A stretch of 64,000 bases of DNA from Entoloma clypeatum (lineage: Eukaryota > Basidiomycota > Agaricomycetes > Agaricales > Entolomataceae): assembly GCA_963565915.1 (NCBI GenBank), contig OY751486.1, positions 124,001 to 188,000 of the forward strand, in the 5' to 3' direction. Made by a program: the position numbers and the translations under genes. Below the pieces are notes generated by a model. The model did no database searches, had not been told where the DNA came from, and saw only the letters and a program-made list of their open reading frames with translations. Position 1 is the stretch's first letter. The number at the start of each line of letters is the position of its first letter. This document shows positions 1 through 11,677 of the stretch, piece by piece.

Positions 1-3000
1 TCCTTAAATAACCGGACTCGTGATACATTGATGACCGGGTGGATTTTCCAGGTTTTCGGTAATTTAAGTTCTACGGCGTGTGACGAAATGATTTTGGTTA
101 TGGTATAGGGTCCAATCCATCGTTCGGCAAGTTTCTTTAAGGGTCGGTTCAACTTCAGGTCTTTAGTCGATAACCAAACTTTGTCGCCAACTTTGTAAAC
201 TGGTGCATCACCCCGTTTCAGGTTCGCATACCGTTCCATCTCTTCTCGTGCTTTTACTAGCGCCGCTTCCGCCTCCTCATGAATCTTCTTCATTCGTTCT
301 GCGAATTCTTTTGCCGGTTCTGACTTTTCTGCCCTCCGAGGTTCTACGCCCATCCTAGGGTTAAACCCATAATTTACATAGAACGGCGAGAACTGAGTTG
401 CCGTGTGAATTTTATTATTATAGGCGAACTCCGCGGTTGCCATCCATTCGGGCCAATCTGTTTGCCGATGGGAAATAAATGATCTTAGATATTGTTCCAA
501 CTCCTGGTTGATGCGTTCCGTCTGTCCGTCTGTTTGCGGATGATACGCCGTTGATAATTTAGTTGTGATCCCCAATATTTTATTTAGTTCCTTCATAAAT
601 ATTGCCGCAAATTGTGGTCCTCGATCTGACGTTAACGATTCTGGCAGTCCATGAAGTTTCCAGACTTCGTCCCGATATAGTTTAGCTAATCCTTCTGCTG
701 AGACTTCATCGCGTGTTTTGATAAAGTGTGATTGCTTTGTTGATCTGCAAGCCACGACTAATACTGCGTTGTACCCCTGAGCTTCTGGGAGTCCTACAAT
801 AAAATCTGCTGTGACATGTTTCCATGGTCCTGCATGTTCCGTGTTTGCTTTTAATTTACCGGCTAGCGGTTGAGGCACGTTTTTTGATCGTTGACATCTG
901 TCGCAGCCCTCGACGTATGCTTTGACCATGTTTGTAATACTAGGCCACCAATAATTACGTGTAACCAATTCCAGGGTCTTCCACTGCCCTGGGTGTCCTG
1001 CAACTGGGTTGTCGTGGTGTAATTTAATTATTTCCTCCCTGAGTTCCTGACTTTTCGGAACATAAACCTTTCCTCTATGTAACCAGAGTCCCTGCTCTTC
1101 ATGCCATTCATCTGCGCGCAATGTTTTGGTATTTGTTTTCTTTAACTCTTCCACTGCTTTCAACACTTGTTCATCAAACTCCTTGGCATCCCTGATGCGT
1201 TTTAATAGTTTACTTTCTTCTCCATCAATAAGTATGTGACCTCGATCCATTGCTCGCAAGTGGAAGTATTCCGGTTTTAATAATGTTACGTCTTCGTTGT
1301 CATTTTCCACCCCCTTTCTATGATCGACCCTTCTCGAAAGAGCGTCCGCCTTTCCCATTGAGGTGCCAGCTTTGTGTATTAATTTAAAGTTGAAGCGTGT
1401 TAGATACAACGCCCAGCGTGCTTGTCTGCGATTAAGCTTTCGTCCCTGCATGAAGTACTCGAGGTTTTTATGATCGGTCCAGATCTCGACCTCATGTTTG
1501 GCTCCTTCAAGGTGGTGTCTCCATGCTTCCAGCGCTCGAATTATGCCCAGCATTTCTTTATCGTGTACGTCGTAATTTCGTTCCACATCATTTAATCCTT
1601 TAGATAGAAAGGCACATGGCCTCCATTTCTCATCCTCGCATTCCATAGATAGAATTGCTCCTGTAGCAAAGTCCGATGCGTCTGATTCTACTCTCAACTT
1701 CCGATCCGGATCGGGAGATACTAATATAGGTGCTTCCGTAAATAATTTCTTTAGCATATCAAACGCTTCCTCCTGTTCCTCTTTCCAATTCCAGATTGTT
1801 TCTTTCCTTGTTAATTTATGTAAGGGCCCTGCCACTTTAGAGAAGTCCTTGACAAATCTTCGATAGAAATTGGCCAATCCTAGAAACGACTGAACTTCTT
1901 TGACTTTTGTTGGTTTCGGCCATTGTTTGATGGCGTCTACTTTTGAAGGATCCATTCGAATTCCGTCTTTCCCAATAATTAACCCTAAGAACTCTATTTC
2001 GTCTCGGTCAAAGAAACATTTTCCTGGTTTTAAGAATAAGTCGTTTTCTCGTAATCTTTTTAGAATTTCCTCCACGATTTCACTGTGTCCTTTTTCTCCT
2101 TCAGTTGCTACCAATATATCATCGATATAGATAACTACGTCTCCTTGATCAATCAAGTCTCTAAATATGTCGTTCATCATAGTTTGAAACGTGCTTGGGG
2201 AATTATTTAATCCGAAGAACATGACTGTTGGTTCGAAAGCTCCATCTGGGGTTGTGAATGCCGCTTTCCACTCGTCTCCTTCTTTGATGCGTACATTGTT
2301 ATACCCCCATCTGAGGTCCATTTTGGTAAACCTTTTCTTTCCCTTTAATTTATCGATCAATTCCGGAATTAACGGGAGTGGATAATTATTGCGAACGGTC
2401 CAGCTGTTAATGTGTCGGTAATCCTGTACCATTCGTTTCTTTCCGTCTTTTTTGGGTATAAAGAATACTGGCGAAGTTTGTGGTGACTTGGTAGGTCGAA
2501 TATATCCTTTGCGTAATTGATCGTTTACAAATTCGGATACTTCTCTCCTTTCATCCGGTGACAGGGGATAGACTTTGGCCTTCTTTGGTACGAAATCCGG
2601 TTTTAAGTCTATAGCGTGGTCCCATGGTTTCCTGACTGGTAATCTCTCCGATGCTTTCTTTTCAAAGACTGATAGATATTTGTGATATTTCCGGGGGACA
2701 ACCTGTTCGGCCGGTACTTCATCTGAGGGTTCTCCTTTAGCTGCCCTGAGCGTGTGGATTACTTCCTCCTCCATTTCTTCCTCATTTCCTTCTACTACTT
2801 CTTCCATTCTTCCGCCCCATCTGGTTCTTGCAGTTTTATTTAAATAACGTGTTCGACGCATGCCACATTCTTCTGGACATCTTGATAGTTTAATTTCCGC
2901 CTTTTCCCAATCGATTTCTGGATTATGGCGTTTCAGCCAGGTATGTCCAACAATAATTTTAGCTTTCCCTAGGTTGCATGCCTCAAACACGGCTATCTCC

Positions 3001-3598
3001 ACATGTCCTTTATACCGCATAGCCATGACTGCTTCATGCGTGATCGAACCTCCTTGGTTAAGCGTGCCATCAACGTTGTAGACCCGAATAGGGAAAGGTA
3101 GTTCCCTTAATTTAATGTTGTTCCTTTTGGCGAAGTCCAGATCTATGAACATCCCTGTCGCCCCTGAGTCTAATAATGCTTCAACATCAAATGTGCGTTT
3201 GTCCTGCAACGTTTCCAGCGTGATTTTCATCATAAGCTCCTTTTCCAAAGAAGCGGATCGAATAAAAGATGGTTCCCCCATAGAGTCCGTTTGCCTAGTT
3301 AAGTTATCTGATTCTTTGCAACAGGGAATTAAGCATTCATCCGTAGGGGACGAACCAAGCCTCGTTTCTGAGGGCTCCCCAATGATATAGTTTACAAGTG
3401 TATCTAAGTCCGATTCATCTTTTTTTGGTTTTTCTTTCCTACTAGGTTTATCTAATAGTATTTTATTGTACGTAACTGCAGCATCCGTAAGTTTCTGAAA
3501 CCAAGATTTTACAATGTCTTTATGTACGTAAGAGTCTATAGGCAAACATTCATATCGATTTGTCAGAGCCAGCGGGGGATTTACTGGTTGACGTTCAC
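1..3598 (-). CDS. Ty3 retrotransposon Pol, open, 3' end outside window
   Basis: Polyprotein of an LTR retrotransposon that copies element RNA into DNA and inserts it. Reading the minus strand from about 3598 down to base 1, I met no stop codon. Domains in order: aspartic protease (LLDSGATG, about 3170), reverse transcriptase with YIDD catalytic motif (about 2120), RNase H (ESDASDFATG, about 1680), integrase zinc finger (HHDN...CDRCQ, about 1020-890), integrase core with TSDRGPQF, and a C-terminal GPYTI/ELKLP segment reaching base 1. The frame lies -1 to gag and is entered by ribosomal slippage. Codon use is AT-rich compared with neighbouring elements. The lack of any lesion suggests a recent, possibly active copy. 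No stop or 3' LTR is visible because the window starts inside pol. Confidence 0.95.
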
Positions 3599-4669
3599 AA
3601 AACCCTGCTGCCCAGCAGCTTGTCCATTGTTCTGACCATTGGGATTCGGCGCAGGCGCGCCAATCACACCCCTTGGTCCATTTGCGGCTTGTCGTGCTTG
3701 ACGCCTTGCCGTGATTTGTCGTAAGATTTCTTCTTCCTCATGTTCGTCGATTTGTTCAATCACAGCCGCTCGCACCCTGCGTTGTGGCCGTCTGCATTCC
3801 CGGGCGAAATGCCCTTGTCCTCCGCAATTGTAACAATTACCAGGCGCTCGGCGCTGGTTTCTATCGACCTCCATAGCATTGGGATCTCGGCGTCCCTGAC
3901 CTTGTTGTCCGTTTTGCTGCGGGGCTCGGTACCCCCCGTACTGTTGTTGTCCGAATGGTCGCTGCTGATTCTGCTGGTTTGCGGGCCGATTGCCCCAACC
4001 GGTTCTCTGCTGTCCAAAATTGTTGCCGGTCCTCATGCCCGGTCTTGCCGCATAAGTTTCCTCTGCTCTTCCGATTGCTAAAATTTCCTCACACGTGTCT
4101 TGCACGGTGGTTTGTCGTCTTCCCTGCTGAAACATTTGTTGTATGATCGAATCCTTGGTGTTCCTTTCTAGCAGAGATATCCCGTGCATTTCCTCAATTT
4201 GGCCTTTGATGACCAACGTTCCAAATTGTGTAATAAAATCGTCCACCCGCATGTTTCCTTGTTTAAAGGTTTCGATTTTGGCGCGTGCCCATTCTATTTC
4301 TGTTGCTGATTGGAATCTTGATGTCACCTCTCTCATTAATTGCTGGAACGTGGGCCATTGTTCTGATTCCATGCACTGCCTCAAGCGTGTTTCCCCATAG
4401 GTGCCTGCTGTAGCGCCTTCCAGGCGAGACCATACTGCAATGCAAATTTCTTCCTGTCCTTGGAACAGGTCCCGATTGACCCTGATCCATGCCAGCATCT
4501 TTGTCCACCATACTCCGAACGTTGCCTTGGCCCCATTGTACTTGCCGGGGTCTGCAGCGATTTCTAGTCGTCTTCCATTGGGACGCGGGGCGGCGGGATT
4601 ATGAGCGGGAGGAGGGAGAGGGGGATTGGGAAGGGGATTGTCGAACTCGTCGTCGTTGTTGTCGGCCAT
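3581..4669 (-). CDS. Ty3 Gag with zinc knuckle
   Basis: Capsid/nucleocapsid protein of the same element, 362 residues, ATG at 4669. The N-terminal part is Pro/Asn-rich (PLPNPPLPPPAHNP). A central retrotransposon-gag region follows (WWTKMLAWI, then TFQQLMREVTSRF). Next comes a Gln/Gly/Arg-rich linker and one CCHC knuckle, CYNCGGQGHFAREC, at about residues 278-291. The C-terminus is Ala/Gln-rich and ends at TAA. The ORF is intact and overlaps pol by the frameshift region, so Gag is made alone or as Gag-Pol. Shorter ORFs on the opposite strand here are antisense shadows. Confidence 0.95.
   Translation of the reverse strand: MADNNDDEFDNPLPNPPLPPPAHNPAAPRPNGRRLEIAADPGKYNGAKATFGVWWTKMLAWIRVNRDLFQGQEEICIAVWSRLEGATAGTYGETRLRQCMESEQWPTFQQLMREVTSRFQSATEIEWARAKIETFKQGNMRVDDFITQFGTLVIKGQIEEMHGISLLERNTKDSIIQQMFQQGRRQTTVQDTCEEILAIGRAEETYAARPGMRTGNNFGQQRTGWGNRPANQQNQQRPFGQQQYGGYRAPQQNGQQGQGRRDPNAMEVDRNQRRAPGNCYNCGGQGHFARECRRPQRRVRAAVIEQIDEHEEEEILRQITARRQARQAANGPRGVIGAPAPNPNGQNNGQAAGQQGFVNVNQ
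3599..3605 (-). promoter_or_regulatory. -1 ribosomal frameshift site GGGTTTT
   Basis: On the minus strand the bases read G GGT TTT exactly in the gag codon phase (X XXY YYZ), six codons before the gag TAA stop at 3581-3583. Slipping back one base here enters the pol frame, which then stays open. The spacing and phase fit a classical -1 programmed frameshift. I did not find a strong stem-loop or pseudoknot downstream by eye. Confidence 0.75.
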
Positions 4670-5365
4670 GTTGTGTGAGCAATAGTGCTTTGTAGCGGGC
4701 GCGCGACCCTGTTCTGCTACTTAAGCGAAAAAGAAAACCTAAAAAAGAAAACCCAAAGAACGATCTGTTTACCCAGGCAGCCGAAATGCCCGAATAAAGG
4801 AAGATCTGGGAAAAATGAAAACCACGCGGTCAACACCCCTACGCGCGCTGGTTCTGTCGAATCCGGGAAAAGATCGGGGTTTGGAACACCTTTTGAGAAC
4901 TAGACGTGCGCGACCTTCTTTTCCAAGTCGCCACACGCGCCAGCAGCTTTCCCGAAGGTCAGTTGCGTCGGCCTTTGGTTACCTCGACACGGGACGGGCT
5001 CAACGTTTCCCTGTGTGTCTCGAACGGCAACGCTAGTTATAGTGGGTGCACCAAGCGTTTCTCTTCTTATCCCTGAAGTCCGGGAGGTCCCCCTTAACGC
5101 TAGGGTCCGCGTGTAATGGCGAGGTGTGACTTTTAACGCAAAAGCACGAAACGGCGGGGATAGTGATGGTGATGTGGGAAGTGTGTGTGTTTGGGCGGGC
5201 GATGATGATAAGAGCTTGTTCTTCTGTTGAGGCGACGCTAAGTCCAACGACGTCGCGAGCCCAAACTTAAGAACGAAGTGGAAGATGTGAAGTGAACTGA
5301 ATTGCCCAGAGACCCAGCGGGAATCTCAAGAGAACAAGCTATCGAATACAAGTGAAAGTACTCTA

Positions 5366-5373
5366 CTTATATA
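5366..5373 (-). promoter_or_regulatory. TATA box of the first Ty3 LTR
   Basis: TATATAAG on the minus strand, about 140 bp inside the LTR start. It is placed where the U3 promoter of an LTR element is expected, so transcription would begin near 5340. Confidence 0.55.
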
Positions 5374-5453
5374 TGTAAATTCCATGAGGCTGCGTTGTGG
5401 CAGCGTCATGCTGCGTGATAATAATGAGATGTCCTCATGTGCGATATGATGTA

Positions 5454-5486
5454 GATAAGATAAGATCGAGATAAGATAAGATAAAG
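5454..5486 (+). promoter_or_regulatory. Cluster of GATAAG sites in the LTR U3
   Basis: Four GATAAG motifs (5454, 5459, 5470, 5475) and one GATAAA (5480) lie in 33 bp, upstream of the LTR TATA box in element sense. Fungal GATA factors (nitrogen or light regulators) bind this core; a regulatory role here is inference. Confidence 0.45.
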
Positions 5487-5512
5487 TGAAAAGTGAAAAT
5501 ACGATCATAACA

Positions 5513-5988
5513 ATTACTTACATTTCAGACGCCAAGAATGTCTCTGTATAGAATAATGGTGCCAAGATTCCAGCCTCTCTGAAGGATTGCATTCAGTTGA
5601 TACTTATAGCTAGATTAAGAAATACCCTTACAGCGGAGGCGACAAGTCCTCGATGATGAACAAATCCTCCATATGTGTTGAGCCTTGAGGATTGAGGGGT
5701 TGGAGTAGCGGCGAGTTGCTTCAGTGTTTTCTTCGCGTGTGGTTGCGCAGACCATGTGTAGACTTGAATTTGCGGCCGTTACAGCTTATGTAAGGGCATG
5801 GATGAATGTGTTCGCTGTGTGTCTGCATGTAGTAGAAATCGATGAGGTGAGGGTTGGGCCAAGGTGCATCGCAACTTAGTGTGATGAGTGACGAGATTGG
5901 ACATGTGAGTCACATCACTTTGGACTTTGTATATTTCATCCAATCAGCGGTGCCACGTCGACATACAACACCCACTCAACTTCCCTCC
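5513..5988. other. Intergenic, no gene recognised
   Basis: Spacer between the Ty3 LTR and the next gene. I see no extended ORF, RNA gene or repeat in it. It presumably contains the promoter of the gene that starts at 5989. Confidence 0.4.
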
Positions 5989-8870
5989 ATGTCTGGGACT
6001 CATCGCATCACTAGGCGCTCAACCAATGCCAATGCTCATCCTGGTCTTCGCCAAGTTGAAATTGACTGCCAGGTCACTCAGGACAAGAGAAAACGCCGCC
6101 CTTCTGACAGCGACACTGCGTTGGAGGCAGGGGAGAGGAGGGCAGTCGCCGTGAAGAAAATAGCTGCAATGGAACACGACCTTATGGAGGATGATGCACA
6201 GGATACACTGAAAGGTGCAAAGCCAAAGGCCAAGAGGCAGTGTCAAGCACGCTCGCTGTTCATTGTTCCTGATTCTGAGGCTGAAGCCCCCACTCCACGT
6301 CCCACAGATGGAACAGAAGAAGAGGATGAACCAAAGAAGAGGGGGCAGAAGCCTAGAGAGAAAAAGCGTGGATTTCAGAAGGCTGTTAGAGAGGTTGCTG
6401 AGGATGCAGACACCGACCACAACCAGGACCCAGATGTGGATGTGAAAGAGACTCCTAGGCCAACAAAGTCAGAGGCAAAGTCAAAGGCCTGCAAAGGGGT
6501 AGGTTCTTTGTTATCTCCCATCTTTGCATCACTAACCTGTTGAGCATGTTTCCTAGTCCGACAATGAACCTGCGAAGAAGATAAAGAAGAAAGCCGCTCA
6601 AGAGTTCATTACACCGAAACCCAAACTCAAACTCAAAGCGGTGTCAGTGAAGAGGCAGCATGACAAAGATCAGGTACAAACTCTGAAACATGATTTCGGA
6701 GTGACATTGCTCAACGCCAGGTAGACTAACAGTGATTCCGGAGTCAAGGTGGATTTGGAACCTGCAAAAAAGAAACCAAAGGTGTCATCTGATGCAAAAG
6801 AACCTAAGGTGAACAGATTTGCTTTATCTCTATGACAATGAGCTCACGGTCTGGATCCGATACAGCAGCCAACATCCAAGCCTGGTCGCAGGATATCGAC
6901 GCCGGAGGAACTGTCTGACGATGGAGTCACCATCATGGTAAGACATTCAGATCCAGCGCGCTGCTGTGTTTCTCATGTTTAGACCAGGTGGCAGAAACAA
7001 AGGCCATGGACAAATTGAATGCAAAGGGATCAGGCGGTGGCAAAGAAAAGAGCCAAACCGCCATGAAAAAGCAGGCCGTCCCTGAGCAGTCCGAAGTGTC
7101 TGAATTGGTTAGTTATTTTAAAATCTCGCACAATGGTAATCACTCACGTTGGGAACAGGAGGAAGAAGACAGGGCAGCTCCAGCAGAGGGCAACGGCAAC
7201 GGAAGCAAAAAGGGCAATGTAAGGGGGAAAGGCCAGGAGAAGAACCCTGACCAATCTGATGTGGTTAGACATTCCAATCCTCTCATTTGTATTTGCTCAC
7301 ATTATTGCTGCAGGAATCGGTCAAGGCTAAGGCCAAAACCAGCACAAACAGTAAATCTGGAGGCTATGCAAGCAAGGCGGCAGCAAAGAAAGAAATCCTA
7401 GGCCCCCAGCCAAGACAGTGAAAAATAGAGTTGTATGATGGGTGTCCTCTTCATGTCAGTCAGCGACACTGACTTGCTGCCGTTCAGGACGATGTTTCGG
7501 ATGATGTTTCAGATGATATTTTGGATGCCGTTGACAATATTTTGGATGATCCTGCGGACGATGCTACAGATGATGTTTTGGAGGATGTTGTGATCACGAA
7601 GGTAAGATCGGGAGTTTTCTCATGGATCGGTCTAATCATGGTGGCAGGGGAAAACTGTGTCAAAGCCATCCAAGTCGAATCCTGCCAAAAAGAAGGACAT
7701 AGTACAAGAGGATTCAGAAGATGAGTCGAGAGTACTTACACCTACCCCATCAGAATGTTGCTCAGCTTACTAACTGCCGCGTGCTCGCTTGCAGATCATG
7801 CCTGAGTCCAAGAATGGTCATGGGACTGATGCCGGAGGACGGACAGCCGGTGGGAAAGGATCAACAAGGTGCATCTCAACCATCATGTCTGCGTCCAAGC
7901 AAATGCTCACCCTCAATCCCATCACCCTTTTCTTCCACAATCTCAGCCAATCCTCACAACGGTGTCAAGATGCTTCTAACGTTGCAGGCTGGGCTGAGAG
8001 CATCCACTCCAACAGCAAGCAAATGAAGACAAAAAATGCTAAACAATCCACCACAACACCCTCCCTCGCCGGCTAGTCCCAACGCACCTCAGCCTCCTCC
8101 TCCTTGGCATCATCTCGTTCGGTCTTAAACGGTAATGTTGGTGTCAAGGTTACCCAAGACACAGACAACGATGACGATGCCCATGGCCTTTCTGACTATG
8201 ATGAAATGCAAGGCGAAGAGTGTGACGAAGCAAAGCAGAGCCCAGTCAAACCCCAGAAGTCCCGCATCAACAACAAGGTGTGTCATTTATGTGTCATCTT
8301 TCTGACATTGCTTTATCCGTTCTTTAGGAAATTGTTGCCGTCAGGCGCCAAGGCTGGCCAAAGAACGAGAACCTGCCGCCCAAACTCCTTGCCAATAACG
8401 TCTGGCATGGTGCAGTCATCACCACCATTTTCAAGTGGTTCGGCTTCACAAAGGATCCCTGGAATGTTGAGGACCGTGTCCTTTGTGCCACTCTCGCTAA
8501 AATCTGTGTATACATCTACGGCCCAATAGATCTCAACCTCAACAGCTACGACGATCCAGACTCCACCAGTCCTGCATTCACAAGGGCCGAACCATTCCGC
8601 CTCGTAAGTCCTGATGCGACCAATATTCCTTCTCTAATGTATTTTCTGGCGGAGCTCTTTCGGCTCTGCTGCTATCGTGGTCCTCTCTGCCTATTTCAAC
8701 AATGAAAAACATGGAGACCAATATGCGACAGATGAAGCGCGGGCTGAGCTGAAGACCAACTCAATTTGTATCGTTTCGTTTATAAACAGGCTGTTGGCGG
8801 TGATCGCAAGGCAAGGAGGATAGTTTCTTGCCGTATTTATTCTTACTCTTCCTTAGACATTTAAAGGCCT
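5989..8870 (+). CDS. Unrecognised charged multi-exon gene, cut short
   Basis: ATG at 5989 opens a Lys/Glu/Asp-rich, probably disordered protein (MSGTHRITRRSTNANAH...). Many short exons are separated by GT..AG introns of about 50-60 bp, for example 6499-6556 ending in ttcctag and another ending at 6724. The N-terminal two thirds is acidic/basic low complexity (SDNEPAKKIKKKA; repeated Asp-rich blocks at 7490-7600). A more ordered C-terminal part begins near 8330 (EIVAVRRQGWPKNENLPP, then ITTIFKWFGFTKDPWNVED) and continues after an intron near 8604 as GSAAIVVLSAYFNN. From about 8750 the frame needs a one-base shift (LNLYRFVYKQAVGGDRKA) and coding sense is lost by 8870, just before a Ty3 LTR. I do not recognise the family; lineage-specific basidiomycete proteins look like this. 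Exon borders are approximate. Confidence 0.5.
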
Positions 8871-8901
8871 TTTTCAAGGCCCTTTGATTGCCCCCGTTCT
8901 T

Positions 8902-9288
8902 GTTATGCTTAACAAACCGTTCCAAGGTTCGGGCAGAGTATGCAGGAAGTGGAAAGGCGAAGAGCAAAGTGATTGCTAAATCTAAGGAATGTAGCTATGG
9001 TACATGGGGTTTATATAGTACTGGCTACGAGCGGTAGCGAGTGAGTCAGTAGCTGCGGAAGGCAGTACGGATGAGTCAGTAACTGCAGAAAGGCAGTGCG
9101 AAATGAGTCAGACGACTGCGGACTGAGTAATCCCTACTGCGGAGTGCGAGTCAGCGCGGGAGCGAAGTATACTAAAGGAGAATGGTAGAGTAAAGGTAAA
9201 TGAATAAGCGGTCCGATGAGTCAAAGAAATGACGAAGGTACAATGCAAGGGAAAAGTGCGTAACATACAAAACGGTAAGTCCGTAACA
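8902..9288 (-). repeat. 3' LTR of second-family Ty3, copy 1
   Basis: A 387-bp LTR reading TGTTATGC...CCGTAACA on the plus strand. It matches the repeats at 11678-12079 and 16349-16750. Sense is minus, because pol of this copy lies on the minus strand to the right. The adjoining bases (tgttcccctcct from 9289) are a polypyrimidine run, i.e. a polypurine tract in sense, as expected immediately before a 3' LTR. Confidence 0.85.
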
Positions 9289-9322
9289 TGTTCCCCTCCT
9301 CAAGCTCTGTGTCCTCACAGAG

Positions 9323-9691
9323 TCATTGTCCCCATCCTCCGGCATCGTCGTTGTTTGGCCAGGAGCCATTCTCCTTGAGGCTCCAATCGTCTATTAGCTC
9401 TTCGTTGATGGCAACGGCGAGCTCGAGACTCCGGACGGCTAGTCGGATGCGCCGGTTTTCAATGACCAGCGTACGGGTGTAGTTCCCGAGGATTTGTTTT
9501 TCTTCGGGGGTTGGTGCGACGGGGAGGTCGGATAAAGAATGGAGGCGGATGTGCATCTGTCGATGCAGGATGTCGGCGAGCGAGGCTTCTAGCGCGTGGA
9601 TCTGGTCTCTCATGGAGAGGGCTTCACCCATGAGGGCAGTGATGGTGAGGTTGGTTTCAGTGGATGTGGTGGTGACGGTGGCGGTGGACAT
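9323..9691 (-). CDS. Extra ORF between pol and 3' LTR, copy 1
   Basis: A 122-residue ORF following pol and ending 35 bp before the 3' LTR. The sequence starts MSTATVTTTSTETNLTI and continues with heptad-like Leu/Ile/Ala spacing (SMRDQIHALEASLADILHR; LVIENRRIRLAVRSLELA), suggesting coiled coils. No signal peptide, transmembrane segment or zinc motif is visible, so it is not an obvious envelope protein. The same protein, frameshifted, follows pol in copy 2 (12114-12484), which argues it belongs to the family rather than being chance. Function unknown; structural or chaperone-like roles are possible but unsupported. Confidence 0.7.
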   Translation of the reverse strand: MSTATVTTTSTETNLTITALMGEALSMRDQIHALEASLADILHRQMHIRLHSLSDLPVAPTPEEKQILGNYTRTLVIENRRIRLAVRSLELAVAINEELIDDWSLKENGSWPNNDDAGGWGQ

Positions 9692-9813
9692 GGTGCGGAG
9701 GATGTTGGACAGATAGAGGAAGAATGGAGTAGCTATATTGAAGACGGAGCGGAGAACTTGGTGGGTTTTTGAGTGATGAGGTCGATGCTGTTGCTGATTT
9801 CAACGGTTGTCTT

Positions 9814-11450
9814 TTATCGTGGACGTGACGGGTTTTGCCGATGGAAATCACGGATCAAGTTTTGAGCGTTCTGGATGTTCGTCCGAGGTTCCCACATGTT
9901 CTCTTCTGGACCATACCCTTCCCATTGGACAAGATACTGGATCTTTCCGCGGAACTTCCGAGAATCCAGAATCGCGGACACATGATACTCTTCCCGCCCT
10001 TCGACGATGACCGGGTCTGGAGCTGGTTTCCTCTTCTGGATGGCATACTTTGGGGTTTCGTATGGTGACAACAGGGTCTCATTGAACACCAGATGAATCA
10101 TCTTCCAAGTCTTCGGAAGGTCAAGAAGATACGCGCTAGCCCCTTTCTTCTCCAGAACTTTGAATGGTCCATGTCGGAGTGCATCAAGTTTCTTTGAGGG
10201 ACGATCAGTCCTGATGTTAGTTCCTTCTAGCCACACCTTATCTCCAGTGCGGTAATCCCGAGACGGACTTCGTCGTGTGTCAACTGTCTTCTTCATCTGA
10301 TCCTGTGCCTGTTTCAGCGCTGCGTTGGCTTCTTCCCATGCTCATTTGAGTTTCTCCAAGAAGTTATTGGCGGCGGGATTGGTATCTTCCAGCACGAGTT
10401 CTCCCTTCCATGGATGTAAGCCATAGTTAAGGTAGAATGGGGTATACTTTGTCACTTGATGTTCTTTGTCGTTGTACTGGAATTCTGCGATTGCAATCCA
10501 TTCTGCCCAATCATCCTGTAGATGGTTGACAAAGTTTCGTAAGAACGCCTCCGTTTCCTGATGTGATCGTTCAGCCTGTCCATCTGTTTGTGGATGGTAT
10601 GCCGTGGACAGGTTCCTCTTGATCCCTAACATGCGGCAGAGTATCTCCATGAACTTCGCGGCGAACTGCGGTCCCCTATCGCTGATGATCTTCTTGGGGA
10701 TCCCATGAAGCTTCCATATCTGATCCCGATAGATCTTGGCTAATCCTTCAGCCGATAGTTCCACGGTTGTCGGAATAAGGTGAAGCATCTTCGAATGTCT
10801 GTCCGTGATGACCAGGATTGCGTTTTTTCCATCAGATTCTGGTATCGGTCCCACAACGTCTATCCCTATGTCTTCCCATGGGTGACTTGGTGCCGCATGG
10901 GGATGCAACGGGGCATGTCGCTTTTGTCGGTTGATCTTGTTTTGTTGACAGGTGTCACAACCTTTTACGTACTTCTTCACATCATGCAAGATGGTAGGCC
11001 ACCAGTACGTGCGAGTGAGGAGTTCATGTGTTCGGTACTGTCCTGGGTGTCCAGCCATTGGTGCATCGTGTGACTCGAACATCAACTCTTGTCGTAGTTG
11101 TGGGTCTGGCGGGACATAGACTCGTTCTCCTACGTAGGTGATCCCATTTTCCTGTTGGTACCAATGAGGATTCTTCTTCAAACCCTGGACCACTTCTGTC
11201 TCCATGCGGTTCGAAGCCTTGATGTGTGCGATCCATGGGTTTTCGATGGTTGTGGTGTTTCCAATTTTGATGGAATCAGATGTCTCACCCCCTTCAAAGA
11301 ATTGTTCCTCCGTGAACATCTCCATTTGTACCACATCTTCTGATTCCAATCGTTTCAAGAACAATCCCTCCTTGAGCACTTGATTGCTATTCTGTGGTTC
11401 GAGTTCCATTTCGTACCAGGGTAGGCGTGACAGGATGGTCTTTCTCATTC
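9814..11450 (-). pseudogene. Second-family Ty3 Pol fragment, copy 1 (integrase)
   Basis: Minus-strand remains of Pol: integrase zinc finger (GHPGQYRTHELL; CDTCQQNK), catalytic core (DVVGPIPESDGKNA; ISDRGPQFAAKF; STAYHPQTDGQAERSHQE), then a C-terminal chromodomain-like end (EEYHVSAILDSRKFRGKI; LVQWEGYGPEENMWEP). An in-frame TGA near 10345 splits it where copy 2 encodes KLKQAREEANA. The 5' end is cut at about 11450, directly after LPWYEMELEPQ sequence, so protease, RT, RNase H and gag are missing. It is about 95 percent like copy 2 by eye. Not autonomous. Confidence 0.9.
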
Positions 11451-11454
11451 TAAT

Positions 11455-11653
11455 GCGAGTCATCGCAGAGGCAATTATTGCAGAGCTGGAACACATTGAG
11501 GCTTTAGAGGGTGAAGAAGTGGACATCGACTTGCCAACTCAGGTGAACCCTCAACCAACAACCAATGAAGAAAATGAAGACGACAATGGAGGCGAAGTCT
11601 CAGGGCCAAGAAGGTTGCCGACCATTGAGCTTGCAAAGTGGCTGAGCCGTTAG
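11455..11653 (+). pseudogene. C-terminal tail of an unrecognised ORF
   Basis: Plus-strand reading RVIAEAIIAELEHIEALEG, then an acidic stretch, ending PTIELAKWLSR and TAG at 11651-11653. It starts abruptly where the copy 1 pol fragment stops and ends just before the next LTR, so it looks like the 3' end of a gene cut by rearrangement. Could be the tail of a transposase or a host gene; I do not recognise it. Confidence 0.35.
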
Positions 11654-11677
11654 TTTTGATTCTACATCCTTTTGTCT

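Larger units (their letters stand above)
4670..5512 (-). repeat. 5' LTR and leader of the first Ty3 element
   Basis: Reading the minus strand from 5512 the sequence begins TGTTATGATCG, a typical LTR start, and runs without coding content to the gag ATG. It holds GATA sites and a TATA box (listed separately), as expected of an LTR promoter. The inner LTR border and primer-binding site could not be fixed because the partner LTR lies outside the window, so the interval includes the untranslated leader. Bases 5513-5517 (attac) are the candidate target duplication. Confidence 0.65.

Noticed and set aside
353..1995. Telomere-like TAGGGTTAAACCC and AACCCTAA words
   Set aside because: Single occurrences inside the open Ty3 pol, explained by coding sequence.
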